Assembly (NCBI GenBank): GCA_015064805.1
Contig: SVRN01000005.1
Location: 1-64,000 of the forward strand
Reading direction: 5' to 3'
DNA length: 64,000 nucleotides
Source: Oscillospiraceae bacterium
GTDB lineage: Bacteria > Bacillota > Clostridia > Oscillospirales > CAG-272
Shown: positions 1-10,261 of the stretch, one piece after another
Numbering within the stretch: position 1 is the first letter of the stretch
Layout of the letters: the number at the start of each line of letters is the position of its first letter
Translations under genes and position numbers: made by a program
Notes under the pieces: model-generated
Databases searched by the model: none
The model's input: only the letters and a program-made list of their open reading frames with translations
What the model was told of the DNA's origin: nothing

Positions 1-2
1 TG

Positions 3-170
3 CATCTGGAGTTTGTCCGCGAGGCCAAGTTCGGCTCGACGCTCCGCGTCATGCGGGGCGAGCGCACGAGTGAGCAGGGCGACACGGTCTATCTCGTTCA
101 GACCGTCGACGAGCAAGGCGAGGTTTGTCTTGCCGCCGAGGTGTGGGTGGGGGAGATGCAGGAAGGCTGA
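3..170 (+). CDS. C-terminal fragment, probable acyl-ACP thioesterase (5' end outside window)
   Basis: Open frame from the window edge: HLEFVREAKFGSTLRVMRGERTSEQGDTVYLVQTVDEQGEVCLAAEVWVGEMQEG*; hot-dog thioesterase-like C-terminus. Confidence 0.5.
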   Translation, partial: HLEFVREAKFGSTLRVMRGERTSEQGDTVYLVQTVDEQGEVCLAAEVWVGEMQEG

Positions 171-179
171 ATTTTCCAC

Positions 180-960
180 GCCTTCTCCTACAGACGCGCG
201 TACAGCTGCGCGCGCTCGGTGTGCTGTTTTTGTGTTCATTCTTTGTCATCCGACAAAGAACGAACCAAGAAAACAACGCGGGCATCTAATTCAGTGCTTA
301 TGGGAAAGTTGAATTACCCGCTCCCGAAGAATTTTGCTTGCAAAATTCTTCCCATAGAAAATAAAATTTTTTTGGGCCTAATGCCCTTAAGAACCCCGCA
401 AAACTTTTCGCTTTGGCATATCTGCCGCTCGTGGTGGCTATGCGGCGAGAGGTGCAGAAAAACTAAATTTTCTGCATCTTCCTCTACAGCCTCGCACAGC
501 TGCGCGCGCTCGGTGTGCTGTTTTTGTGTTCATTCTTTGTCATCCGACAAAGAACGAACCAAGAAAACAACGCGGGCATCTAATTCAGTGCTTATGGGAA
601 AGTTGAATTACCCGCTCCCGAAGAATTTTGCTTGCAAAATTCTTCCCATAGAAAATAAAATTTTTTTGGGCCTAATGCCCTTAAGAACCCCGCAAAACTT
701 TTCGCTTTGGCATATCTGCCGCTCGTGGTGGCTATGCGGCGAGCGATGCCTAAAAAACTTTTATGTTTTTCTCGTCTTGCTCTTTGTAGAGCGGCACAGA
801 AAGGGAGGCCCCGGAGGGAACGTCCGGGCTGACTTTCTTTGGTACTTTCTTTGTTCAGCAACAAAGAAAGTACAACGAAAACCGGCACAGCGCGGCGCGA
901 AGCTGTACGCGCGTCCGGCTACGAAGTCGTAAAAATTTAGCTAAAACCCCAAATTTCCCT
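180..960. repeat. hairpin-module array 1 (two tandem left halves plus right half)
   Basis: B hairpins at 234-265, 528-559, 842-873; exact 248-bp duplicate 202-449/496-743. Confidence 0.9.
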
Positions 961-977
961 CCGAAGGAGCACCCCCC

Positions 978-1427
978 ATGGACATTTCCCTTCTCTCCCA
1001 ACAAATGAATCTCATCCTCTCCGTCATGGGATCCGAATACGCCCGCTCCCTGCGCGACACCGACCTGCGCGGCAGCCAGCTCCCTTATCTGCTGGCCGTC
1101 TGCCGCTCTCCCGGCGCGTCGCAGGAAACGCTTGCGGGGCTTTTGGGCGTGGATAAGAGCAACGTAGCTCGTCAGATGACCGAGCTGGAGTCGCTTGGCT
1201 ACGTCTCCCGCCGCCGCGACGAGTCTGACCGTCGCCGCATCTTCGTCGAGCCGACCGACCGCGCCTTTGAGATATTGCCGACGCTGGTCGAGGTCGTGAC
1301 GGACTGCCAGCGCGAGCTGACGCGCGGTATGTCGGCCGAGGAAAAGGAGCTTTTGTGCGAGCTGACCGACCGCATGGCCCACAACGCCGCCCGTCTGATC
1401 GCCCAGCACAAGGCTTACGACGACTGA
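978..1427 (+). CDS. MarR-family transcriptional regulator
   Basis: 149 aa, wHTH pattern (QETLAGLLGVDKSNVARQMTELESLGYVSRRRDESDRRRIFVEPTDRA); GGAG upstream. Confidence 0.85.
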   Translation: MDISLLSQQMNLILSVMGSEYARSLRDTDLRGSQLPYLLAVCRSPGASQETLAGLLGVDKSNVARQMTELESLGYVSRRRDESDRRRIFVEPTDRAFEILPTLVEVVTDCQRELTRGMSAEEKELLCELTDRMAHNAARLIAQHKAYDD

Positions 1428-1879
1428 CCCTCCCTCTGCCTTCTCGCCCATTCGTATTTCCAGTCGTCCAGCCGCGCCGCCGCAAACGCCAACGCTCTCT
1501 TTTTGAGCCGAAAGGCGTTTCGCCGCGAGATGTCCAGCTCCTCGCTGGCTCGCTCGACCGTCATACCGACGACGTAGTGATAGTAAAGCAGCAGCTTACA
1601 GGATTCGTTGGGCAGCGATTCGATGAACTGACGGATCTCGATCAGCTGGTTCTGCCAGTACTCTGCCGTGCCGCCCACGCGGCCGTAGTAGGTCACCTCG
1701 CCCGGCGTGCTGTTTCGCTCCCTTTCGTCGATGCGGCAAAGGCGCAGCATACGCACGGCAACGGCGTAACGCTCCAAAAACAGCCGCACCTCGCACAGCT
1801 TGACGGGGTCCTCGCACAGCTCCTCCTGCAAAATCCGACGCGTGGTGATCTGCTTTTTTGGGGTGTGGGTCATGCGCAC
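1415..1879 (-). CDS. sigma-70 region 4-like / ArpU-like small DNA-binding protein
   Basis: 154 aa with C-terminal HTH (MTVERASEELDISRRNAFRLKKRAL); 3' end overlaps MarR gene by 13 bp. Confidence 0.55.
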   Translation of the reverse strand: MRMTHTPKKQITTRRILQEELCEDPVKLCEVRLFLERYAVAVRMLRLCRIDERERNSTPGEVTYYGRVGGTAEYWQNQLIEIRQFIESLPNESCKLLLYYHYVVGMTVERASEELDISRRNAFRLKKRALAFAAARLDDWKYEWARRQREGQSS

Positions 1880-2071
1880 ACCTCCCCTCTGCCCGTCTTT
1901 CTGTTCGAAAATCCGAAAGAACCCTCTCGTATTTCAGAATGAAATCTCACCCGCGCTGTCGGGTGATTTCTTTTTGTCTTTTTTCTCATTTCGTTTCCCC
2001 TTTCGCACAAGTTTGATTTTATTGGCGTGCCTGGGCAAATCAAGTTTTTTCACCAAAATTTCTCAAAACCG

Positions 2072-2100
2072 TTGACAAACGCCGCGCAACACCGTATAAT
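2072..2100 (+). promoter_or_regulatory. sigma-A type promoter for LexA-like gene
   Basis: TTGACA-17 bp-TATAAT (2072-2077, 2095-2100); palindrome TTATGATTTCATAA at 2154-2167 downstream. Confidence 0.75.
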
Positions 2101-2199
2101 GTCCTTGTTGGCACTTATTATATCGCATTTCCGAAGCATTGTCAACACATTAGTTATGATTTCATAAATATCGGAAGTTTCAACAAAAGGAGCCCCACT

Positions 2200-2811
2200 A
2201 TGGACTATTCCTCTTTTGAACAATTGCTCAAAAACCACAACACGACAGTCTATCGCGTGTCCAAGGAGACGGGCATTGCGGCCTCGACCTTCTCGGACTG
2301 GAAGAACGGTCGCTCCTGCCCCAAGGCGGAGAAGCTGATGAAGATCGCCGCATTTTTCGGCGTTTCGCTGGACGAGCTGCTGGGCACGCCCGCCCCTCGT
2401 CGCGCTGACGCGTCCTCGCGCGCCCGTCGTCTGCCTATCATTGGCGAGATCCGCGCGGGCAGTCCCATCATCACGGACGAGACGCTGCTAGGCTACGAGT
2501 ACGCCGACGTGGACGACGCAGACGAGTATTTTTACCTCAAGGTGTGCGGCGACAGCATGAAGGACTGCGGCATCGTGGACGGCTCGCTCGTTTTGTTTCG
2601 CAAGCAACAGTACGCCGAAAACGGCGACATCGTGGCTTGCCTTGTCGGCGGCGACAGCGCGACGGTCAAGCGCTTTTTCAAGCGCGACAGACGCATTTTC
2701 CTCCAGCCCGAAAACGACGACTATTCTCCCATTGAGCTCTCCCCCATCGATTTCGAAACGGGCGACGCCCGCATTCTCGGCGTGGCGCAGGAAGTGAAGA
2801 TTAAATTGTAA
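2200..2811 (+). CDS. LexA/CI-like repressor: XRE HTH plus S24 peptidase domain
   Basis: N-terminal HTH (TVYRVSKETGIAASTFSDWKNG) and C-terminal S24 motifs (GDSMKDCGIVDGSLVLF, GDIVACLVGGDSATVKRFF). Confidence 0.85.
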   Translation: MDYSSFEQLLKNHNTTVYRVSKETGIAASTFSDWKNGRSCPKAEKLMKIAAFFGVSLDELLGTPAPRRADASSRARRLPIIGEIRAGSPIITDETLLGYEYADVDDADEYFYLKVCGDSMKDCGIVDGSLVLFRKQQYAENGDIVACLVGGDSATVKRFFKRDRRIFLQPENDDYSPIELSPIDFETGDARILGVAQEVKIKL

Positions 2812-2814
2812 GGT

Positions 2815-3595
2815 GTGAGGAGTACGAGGGGACCTTTTTTGAAAAAAAGTTCCCCTGACCCCCTCAAAAAACTTTACAAGAAGAAATAGAAGCGTTCGCC
2901 CTCGCAACTTCTTCTAATCCTGTATGGTGAAGGAAGTGCGCTGTTCTGCAGAGATTTCGCCTGCGGCGAAATCGGCTCTCGCGAGCTCCTGGGGCCCTCT
3001 CCTCGCTTACGCTCGGCATAAATCTGCTCCGCAGATTTACTCCGTCCCCCCGCCCCATCCGCTCCACAAAGGATAGAATATCCTGTAGGGACCGGCCTCC
3101 CGGACGGTCCGTTTATCCGGCGATTTCTTTGCCTGCCGCTCGTGGCAGCTATATGGCGAGCGGTGCAGAAAAACAAAATTTTCCACGCCTTCTCCTTTTG
3201 ACGATCATACTGCGCGACTATGTCGCGCGCTGATCTGTACCGCACTTAATGCCATTTCTTTGTCGCTGAACAAAGAAATGGCGAAAGAAAATCAGCTTAA
3301 GGGCTTAATGCCCTTAAGAAACCCGCAAGACCTCTTGCTTTCTTCGCCTGCCGCTCGTGGCAGCTGTGCGGCGAGAGATGCAAAATAAACTCTTAGCTTT
3401 TTCTCCTCTGCCCTCTTTGAAGAGCGGCAATGCCAAGGGAGTTCCAAGAGGGAACGTCTTGGCTGATTTTCTTTGGTACTTTCTTTGTTCAGCGACAAAG
3501 AAAGTACATCAAACGCCTTCCGCGAGCGCGCGAAGCTGGGCGAGCGTCCGGCTACGCAAGCGGCAAAAAAATCCCCCCCTTAAATTCCTCCGAAG
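2815..3595. repeat. hairpin-module array 2
   Basis: I hairpin 2828-2854, GTAG-type hairpin 3085-3112, A hairpin 3203-3235, B at 3251-3282 and 3476-3507, C at 3296-3318. Confidence 0.9.
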
Positions 3596-3606
3596 GAGCC
3601 AACTCC

Positions 3607-5607
3607 ATGACCATCCTTAACGTCAAAAACATGACCTTACGCTTCGGCGTGACCACCATATTGCAAAATATCGATTTTTCCCTTGACGAGACCGACAAGC
3701 TCGGCATCATCGGCGTCAACGGATCGGGAAAGTCTTCCCTTTTCCGCGTCATCACGGGCGTCTACGAGCCCGAGGAGGGCAGCGTCACCGTTGCAGGCGG
3801 CAAGACCATCGGGATACTCTCGCAGGACGGCGCCTTTTCGTCGCTGTGCGGCTCGGAGGACGAGCCCGACGAAACCGCTCCCACGGGTCTGTCGGTGCTC
3901 GAGCTGATGCTCCGCTCCAAGCCCGAAATGCTGCGCATGGAGGCCCGCCTTGCCGCACTGGAAAAAGAGATGAACGCCGACGGCGTACAGCACCTGGGTG
4001 CACTCAGCGCCGAGTACACTGCCCTTAACGACCGCTATCTGCGCGAGGGAGGGCTGGAATACCGCGGCCGTTGCGCCTCGATGCTTCAGCGCCTTGGCTT
4101 TGACGCGGCGGCACAGCAGCAGTCCGTTGACACGCTCAGCGGCGGTCAGCGCACGCGACTGGCGCTGGCCATTCAGCTCTCGCGTGAGCCCGACATTCTC
4201 ATGCTGGACGAGCCGACCAACCATCTGGACATCGAAACGACGGCGTGGCTGGAAAATTTCCTTGTCAACTATAAAAAATGCGTGCTGGTCATCTCGCACG
4301 ACCGCTATTTTCTCGACCGCGTGACGACCAAAACGCTGGCCATTGAAAATCACCGTGCCGCGCTTTATAACGGCGGCTACACCAAGAGCATGGAGCAGCG
4401 CCGCATTGACCGTGAGCTGGCCGAAAAGCACTACCGAGAGCAGCAAAAGGAGATCGCCCGTCAGGAGGCGTATATTGCCCAACAGCGGGCGTGGAACCGC
4501 GAGCGCAACATCATCGCGGCCGAGAGCCGCCAGAAGCTGCTGGACAAGATGGTCAAGCTGGAAAAGCCCCAGAACGCCCCCCGCCCCGTTCGCATGAAAT
4601 TCACCCAATCGACCGACAGCGGCAACGACGTGCTGTCGGTGCGCGGGCTGTCCATGCGCTTTGGCGACAAGGTGCTGTTTGAGGATCTGAATTTCCTTAT
4701 TAAAAAGAAACAGCGCGTTCTGCTCATCGGCCCCAACGGCTGTGGCAAATCGACGCTGATCAAGCTGATTCTGAATATGCTCGCCCCCACGTCGGGCGTG
4801 ATCGAGGCAGGATACAACGTCGAGGTCGGGTATTACGATCAGGAAAACCAGAACCTGACCGACGAAAACACGGTGCTTGAGGAGCTGTGGAGCGCCTATC
4901 CCCACCTGCCCGAGCTGACCATCCGCAACACCCTCGCCCAGTTCCGTTTCGTTGGCGAGGACGTGTTCAAGACGGTCGCCGTGCTCTCGGGCGGTGAGCG
5001 GGCGCGACTGACGCTGTCCAAGCTCATTCTCTCGCATATGAATCTGCTCGTGCTCGACGAGCCGACCAACCATCTGGACATCGACTCGCGCGAGGCGCTT
5101 GAGGGGGCGCTGGAGCAGTTCGACGGCACCATCCTGACCGTCAGCCACGACCGCTATCTCATCGACAAGCTGGCTACCCGTATTCTGATGATGCACCCGG
5201 GCGAGGCCTTCCCGGGGGATCTGCTCGACTACACCGTCGAGCACGCAGGACAGGGTTACACGGAGCTGATGCGCTACAAGACCGCCCGCGAGGCCGAGCG
5301 CCTCGGCGCGACCGCCACGGTAGCGGCCAAAGCAGTCGTCAGCGACGCCAAGGCCGATTATCTGAAGAACAAGCAAAACGCGGCCGAGGAGCGCAAAAAA
5401 CGCAACCGACTGCAAAAGCTGCGCGACGAGTGCGTTCGGCTTGAAGAGGCGCTTGCCGCGATCGAGGAAGAAATGGCAGGCGACGCCGCGACCGACTACG
5501 TTCGCATTTCCGAGCTGGACGCCAAAAAAACGGAGCTGGAGGAACAGCTCCTTGCCGACTATGAAGAACTTGAAGAACTGGAGGCGTGGGCAGCCGCACA
5601 CGACTAA
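3607..5607 (+). CDS. ABC-F family ATP-binding protein (two ABC domains)
   Basis: Walker A GVNGSGKSSLF and GPNGCGKSTLI; two LSGG signatures; DEPTNHLDI twice; start at 3607 after GAAGGAG. Confidence 0.92.
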   Translation: MTILNVKNMTLRFGVTTILQNIDFSLDETDKLGIIGVNGSGKSSLFRVITGVYEPEEGSVTVAGGKTIGILSQDGAFSSLCGSEDEPDETAPTGLSVLELMLRSKPEMLRMEARLAALEKEMNADGVQHLGALSAEYTALNDRYLREGGLEYRGRCASMLQRLGFDAAAQQQSVDTLSGGQRTRLALAIQLSREPDILMLDEPTNHLDIETTAWLENFLVNYKKCVLVISHDRYFLDRVTTKTLAIENHRAALYNGGYTKSMEQRRIDRELAEKHYREQQKEIARQEAYIAQQRAWNRERNIIAAESRQKLLDKMVKLEKPQNAPRPVRMKFTQSTDSGNDVLSVRGLSMRFGDKVLFEDLNFLIKKKQRVLLIGPNGCGKSTLIKLILNMLAPTSGVIEAGYNVEVGYYDQENQNLTDENTVLEELWSAYPHLPELTIRNTLAQFRFVGEDVFKTVAVLSGGERARLTLSKLILSHMNLLVLDEPTNHLDIDSREALEGALEQFDGTILTVSHDRYLIDKLATRILMMHPGEAFPGDLLDYTVEHAGQGYTELMRYKTAREAERLGATATVAAKAVVSDAKADYLKNKQNAAEERKKRNRLQKLRDECVRLEEALAAIEEEMAGDAATDYVRISELDAKKTELEEQLLADYEELEELEAWAAAHD

Positions 5608-5628
5608 GCTACCCAAATATCAAATCAC

Positions 5629-6915
5629 ATGAGATCCAAAAAAACCAAGGCAAACGATTCCTTCACGCTGATTTCCGTTTTGTTTTGCCTGCTTTATTTT
5701 ACCAGCTATATGACGCGCAAGAGCTTCAGCGCCGTCAAGCTGGGCATTCCCGACTCGGTCCTTACGGACGTGCAGATCGGGTACATCGGAAGCGCGCTGT
5801 TTTTCACCTATGGCGCGGGGCAGATCGTCAGCGGCCTGCTCGGTGACCGCATCGATCCCCGCAAGCTCATTTTCTGTGGGCTTGGCGTAACCACGCTGTG
5901 CAACGCGGCCTTTCCCTTCGTCACCTCCGTTCCTCTTCTGATCGTCCTCTGGGCGATCAACGGCTTTGCGCAGGCGCTGTTCTGGCCGCCCATCGTCAAG
6001 CTGATGACCATCTATCTGAAGGGCGAGCGATACACAAAGGCGGTCATGTCGGTGTCTATGGCGGCACAGATCGCCCTGTTGGCGGTCTACGCCTCGGCGG
6101 CGCTGTTCGTGTCGCTGACGGCCTGGAAGGGCATGTTCGCGCTGTCCTGCGCGCTGGCCGTAATCACGGGCGTTGGACTTGTCTTCGGCTTTCGCACACT
6201 GGAGCGCCGCCACCCGAACGCGGTACGCGACGCGCTTGCAGGCAAGACGGTCGAGATGATCGATGCGCCCGACGAGAGCGAGGCTCAGCCCGCGCCCAAA
6301 AAAGAAGGGCTTTGGCGCATCATTTTGTCCTCGGGACTGCTGTTCGTCTTCGTCATGACCGCCACCGTCGGCTTTTTGCGCGACGGCATTGAGGAATGGA
6401 TGTCGACCTATCTTTACACCACCTTTACGCTTGAAGCGGATCTGTCGACGCTGATGAATTTGTTCATGCCCGTCTTCGGGCTGTTCTGCGTGCGCATGGC
6501 GGCCGTGTTGCATCTGCGCATCATCAAGGACGAGATGCGTGAGGTGACCGTGCTGATGTCGATCTGCGCGGCGGCGACGCTGGCGCTGGGGCTGTTCCAC
6601 ACGCTGCATCCCGTCTTTTCCATCGTGATGATCGTACTGTCGGTTGGCTGTATTCACGCGGCCAACACCAGCCTGACCTGCTATTTGCCCGCGCGGTTTG
6701 TCAAGTCGGGGCGCGTTTCGACGGTCTCGGGATTGGTCAATGCGTTTACTTACGTCGGAAGCACGATTGCAACCTCGGCGGTGCCGTGGTTGGTGCAGAC
6801 GACCTCCTGGCAGGCGACGATCTTGTCGTGGTGTGCGGTGGGGTTGGCGTGTCTGGCGGCCTGCGTTTTGATCGGGCGGACGTGGAAAAGATTTTTGAAG
6901 CAGAATGAAGATTGA
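5629..6915 (+). CDS. MFS transporter, organophosphate/OFA-like
   Basis: 428 aa, 12-TM-like hydrophobic pattern, YMTRKSFSAVKLGI...GYIGSALFFTYGAGQIVSGLLGDRIDPRK. Confidence 0.8.
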   Translation: MRSKKTKANDSFTLISVLFCLLYFTSYMTRKSFSAVKLGIPDSVLTDVQIGYIGSALFFTYGAGQIVSGLLGDRIDPRKLIFCGLGVTTLCNAAFPFVTSVPLLIVLWAINGFAQALFWPPIVKLMTIYLKGERYTKAVMSVSMAAQIALLAVYASAALFVSLTAWKGMFALSCALAVITGVGLVFGFRTLERRHPNAVRDALAGKTVEMIDAPDESEAQPAPKKEGLWRIILSSGLLFVFVMTATVGFLRDGIEEWMSTYLYTTFTLEADLSTLMNLFMPVFGLFCVRMAAVLHLRIIKDEMREVTVLMSICAAATLALGLFHTLHPVFSIVMIVLSVGCIHAANTSLTCYLPARFVKSGRVSTVSGLVNAFTYVGSTIATSAVPWLVQTTSWQATILSWCAVGLACLAACVLIGRTWKRFLKQNED

Positions 6916-6928
6916 TGATCAATGATAG

Positions 6929-6961
6929 AAGGCAGAGGATCGGGAGATTCTCTGCCTTTGG
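6929..6961 (+). terminator. Rho-independent-like terminator after MFS gene
   Basis: GGCAGAG...CTCTGCC stem (6931-6956) followed by TTTGGTTTTG. Confidence 0.55.
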
Positions 6962-6989
6962 TTTTGGGTAAAGCTGACTTTTTTACTGA

Positions 6990-7595
6990 CTGCCTCTTGG
7001 GACGCTCACACTGCTACGCGCGCTCGCGGATATCTTTGATGCCACTTCTTGGTACGCCCCAAGAAGTGGCGGAAGAAGAGCGCCAAAGGGCCTAATGCCC
7101 TTTGGATTCCCGCAACGCGCAAATGTCGCTTCGTTATCACTCCGCTCATATTTGCGCAAAGTCATACGTCTTCAGACTTTGCGTCGGTGTTTTAAAGAAA
7201 AACACCGACACGGAAGACGCACGCAGGATGTGATTGCAATAATCTTTGCTCTCTGCAACGAACCTTATATTAGCGCAGCTCCCGCCCTACGGAATGTTAT
7301 TTTGTGGAGCGAATGGGATGGGGGACGGAGTAAATCTGCGGAGCAGATTTATGCCGAGCGGCTGGGGTTCCCGAAAACGAGTGAAGCGAGTTTTTGGGGT
7401 TCGCAGCGGAGCGAGGAGAGCCCTGCCGCTCGCGGCAGCTATTGCTTGGATAGAACGGACCGTCCGGGAGGCCGGTCCCTACAAAAAACAGAAGAAGTTG
7501 CTCCGGCTACGCTCCTGTTTTCTTTTTATAAAGTTCTTGGGGGGTGTGGGGGACTTCTTTCAAGAAGGCCCCCGCGTCGTCCCCCTACGTACTCC
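6990..7595. repeat. hairpin-module array 3
   Basis: B 7041-7070, L hairpin 7183-7209, inverted GTAG-type hairpin 7456-7482, I hairpin near 7553. Confidence 0.88.
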
Positions 7596-7597
7596 CC

Positions 7598-8536
7598 TCA
7601 CCTCACGTCGATCGGCTGGGTGTCCGTCATGGGGATCCAGCCGTAGTCGGTTCTCCCCCAGTTGCCGATGCACTCGTAGATATGCATCAAGTCGCCGCGG
7701 TGCAGCGTAAAGGTCACGCTACCGCCGTTCGGGCAGCTTCTCACGGGCAGCTCGGCCGCCGCGATGATATAGTTGCCCTCGGTGTACTCGTCAAGCAGAT
7801 AGTCGATGGCCGTGTCGGGGTTCTCCGCATAGTCGGGCGAGGCAAAGCCGATGACGTAAGGATCATTCAGATCGTACGCCGCCAGACGCACCTCGTTGCC
7901 GCAGTTGCCCTCGATGGTGTAGACCACGCCGTTGCAGGTGTAGCGTACAAGACCGACGTGAGTCGACAGCTTGGACGAGCCCGCGTCACGGAAAAAGATC
8001 AGATCTCCCTGAATGGGCTCATAGCCCGACTGGCGCGAATGATACTCGCCATCGCCGATGAAATGATTGACCCAGCGGGAGCAGTTGAGCGAGGTGCACA
8101 GCGTGTCGCAGAAAATGCCCGCCAGGCGCGCGCAGTAGGAAACGAAGGACGCGCACCAGGGGTAGCCGTACGTCTGAACGCCGTTGCCCAGCTGGTCAAC
8201 GCTGCCGTGGTAGTAGTTGTACTCCACGTAGTTGCCCGAGCCGCAGCTCTCGCCGTGGCAGTGCGAAGGGCCGTTGCCTTCGTGGTAGCCGAGCTGGCTC
8301 ATGGCAATCATGACGATGTCCGTCCGCTCGTCTCCCGTCAGCGTCAGCGCCTTGAGGTTGAGATAGTAGCGGCTGTTACGGAACGCGGGCGTCATATTGC
8401 TGTATGTAGGCGTGATGGCGGATACGTTCAGCGTAAACAGACACGCAAGCGCCAGCAACGTGCATACAATGGCATATCGGCGACGCCGCTGCGGCTTGAT
8501 ATGGCCGGGGCGGTGTTTTTGTTTGTAGGTGTGCAT
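7598..8536 (-). CDS. secreted CHAP-domain amidase with C-terminal SH3-like region
   Basis: Start at 8536 (MHTYKQ) with GGAGAT; signal peptide-like N-terminus; GYPWCASFVSYCARLAG and GDLIFFRDAG...THVGLV CHAP motifs. Confidence 0.8.
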   Translation of the reverse strand: MHTYKQKHRPGHIKPQRRRRYAIVCTLLALACLFTLNVSAITPTYSNMTPAFRNSRYYLNLKALTLTGDERTDIVMIAMSQLGYHEGNGPSHCHGESCGSGNYVEYNYYHGSVDQLGNGVQTYGYPWCASFVSYCARLAGIFCDTLCTSLNCSRWVNHFIGDGEYHSRQSGYEPIQGDLIFFRDAGSSKLSTHVGLVRYTCNGVVYTIEGNCGNEVRLAAYDLNDPYVIGFASPDYAENPDTAIDYLLDEYTEGNYIIAAAELPVRSCPNGGSVTFTLHRGDLMHIYECIGNWGRTDYGWIPMTDTQPIDVR

Positions 8537-8759
8537 ATGGATCTCCTTTCTTGTTTCTGCTCCGCCGCACGGACACTCGCACTCACCGCGCGGCGGCGTG
8601 CACCAAGTATAGCATCCCCTGCTCAAATTGTAAATAGCTTACAGAAAAGTCATCAAATGTAAATACAGGCAAAAGAGGAAGCATCCGGTTGCAGTGGAAA
8701 GTGTTGCAAGAAAAAGTATAAAAATCAAGGAAAAAGAGTAAGAATTTGGCACGCCGCTC

Positions 8760-8788
8760 TTTACAAAGCGGCAGATATTTGGTATAAT
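8760..8788 (+). promoter_or_regulatory. promoter for cysS
   Basis: TTTACA-17 bp-TATAAT; the -35 lies inside the inverted repeat GCCGCTctttacaaAGCGGC. Confidence 0.65.
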
Positions 8789-8826
8789 ACTATATCAGAG
8801 AATACCATCCGAAAGGAGATCAACAT

Positions 8827-10257
8827 ATGCTTCTTTATAACTCACTGACAAGATCGAGAGACGAGTTCGTTCCCAACGAGCCGGGCAAGGTCAAAATGTA
8901 CACCTGCGGCCCGACGGTCTATCACTTTGCTCACATCGGCAACCTGCGCACCTACATCATGGAGGACACGCTGGAGAAATACCTGCGTTATCTGGGCTAC
9001 GACGTCATCCGCGTGATGAACATCACCGACGTCGGACACCTGACGGACGACGCCGACGACGGCGAGGACAAGATGCTCAAGGGCGCGCGCCGCGAGCACA
9101 AGTCGGTCATGGAGATCGCGCAGTATTACACCGACGCTTTCTTTGCCGACTGCAAAAAGCTGAACATCAAGATGCCCGACGTCGTCGAGCCTGCCACGGG
9201 CTGCATCGACGATTTCATCAAGGTCATCGAGGGCCTGCTCGAAAAGGGCTACGCCTATATCGCGGGCGGCAACGTATATTTCGACACCTCCAAGCTAAAG
9301 GACTATTACGTCTTCAACAACTTCAAGGAGGAGGATCTGGAGGTCGGCGTACGCGAGGGCGTTGAGGCCGACAACAACAAAAAGAACAAGAACGATTTCG
9401 TTTTGTGGTTCACCAAGTCCAAGTTCGAGGACCAGGCGCTCAAGTGGGATTCCCCCTGGGGCGTGGGCTACCCCGGCTGGCACATCGAATGCTCCTGCAT
9501 TTCGATGAAGCATCTGGGCGAGACGCTGGATATCCACTGCGGTGGCATTGACAACGCCTTCCCCCACCACACCAACGAGATCGCGCAATCCGAGGCGTAT
9601 CTTGGCCACAAGTGGTGTAACTACTGGTTCCACGTGCTCCACCTGAACACGAACAGCGGCAAGATGTCCAAGTCGACCGGCGAATTTCTGACGGTTTCCC
9701 TGCTCGAGAGCAAGGGCTACGACCCCATGGTCTACCGTCTGTTCTGCCTGCAGTCGCACTACCGCAAGAATCTGGTCTTCAGCTACGAGAACATGGACAA
9801 CGCCAAGGTCAGCTACGACAAGATGATCGCCCGCATTGCAACCCTGAAGGAGGGCGGCGAGGTGGACGAGGCCGCATTCGCCGAGCTGAAAAAGGGCTTT
9901 ACCGACGCGCTGGACAACGATCTGAACACGTCCCTTGCCATCACGGCCGTCTACAACGTGCTCAAGGCCAAGTGCTCCGACGCGACCAAGCTGGCACTGC
10001 TTGCTGATTTCGACCGCGTGCTGTCGCTCAATCTCCTGGAGGCCGCCGCAGCCGTCCGTGCCGCCGCCGAGGCCGAGGCCAAGGCCGAGCACGCAGGCGA
10101 TCCCGAGGCCGAGGAGATCGAAGCTCTCATCGCCGCTCGTGCCGCCGCCAAGAAGGAAAAGAACTACGCCGAGGCAGACCGCATCCGCGCAGAGCTCACC
10201 GCCCGCGGCATTACCCTGATCGACACCGCGCAGGGTACCAAGTGGCAGAGAAATTAA
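8827..10257 (+). CDS. cysS: cysteinyl-tRNA synthetase
   Basis: 476 aa; VKMYTCGPTVYHFAHIGNLRTYI, PGWHIECSCISMKHLGETLDIHCGGIDNAFPHHTNEIAQSEA, KMSKS. Confidence 0.97.
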   Translation: MLLYNSLTRSRDEFVPNEPGKVKMYTCGPTVYHFAHIGNLRTYIMEDTLEKYLRYLGYDVIRVMNITDVGHLTDDADDGEDKMLKGARREHKSVMEIAQYYTDAFFADCKKLNIKMPDVVEPATGCIDDFIKVIEGLLEKGYAYIAGGNVYFDTSKLKDYYVFNNFKEEDLEVGVREGVEADNNKKNKNDFVLWFTKSKFEDQALKWDSPWGVGYPGWHIECSCISMKHLGETLDIHCGGIDNAFPHHTNEIAQSEAYLGHKWCNYWFHVLHLNTNSGKMSKSTGEFLTVSLLESKGYDPMVYRLFCLQSHYRKNLVFSYENMDNAKVSYDKMIARIATLKEGGEVDEAAFAELKKGFTDALDNDLNTSLAITAVYNVLKAKCSDATKLALLADFDRVLSLNLLEAAAAVRAAAEAEAKAEHAGDPEAEEIEALIAARAAAKKEKNYAEADRIRAELTARGITLIDTAQGTKWQRN

Positions 10258-10261
10258 ATAA

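Noticed and set aside
219-932. 237-aa ORF in array 1
   Set aside because: It is made of two tandem copies of the hairpin module; same peptide text appears in other frames elsewhere; no ribosome-binding site or conserved domain.
3637-5616. 659-aa ORF on the minus strand opposite the ABC-F gene, and other long antisense ORFs (e.g. 61573-63981, 18953-20500, 32117-33730)
   Set aside because: Shadow ORFs caused by GC-biased codon usage of the true genes; the sense-strand proteins are recognisable families.
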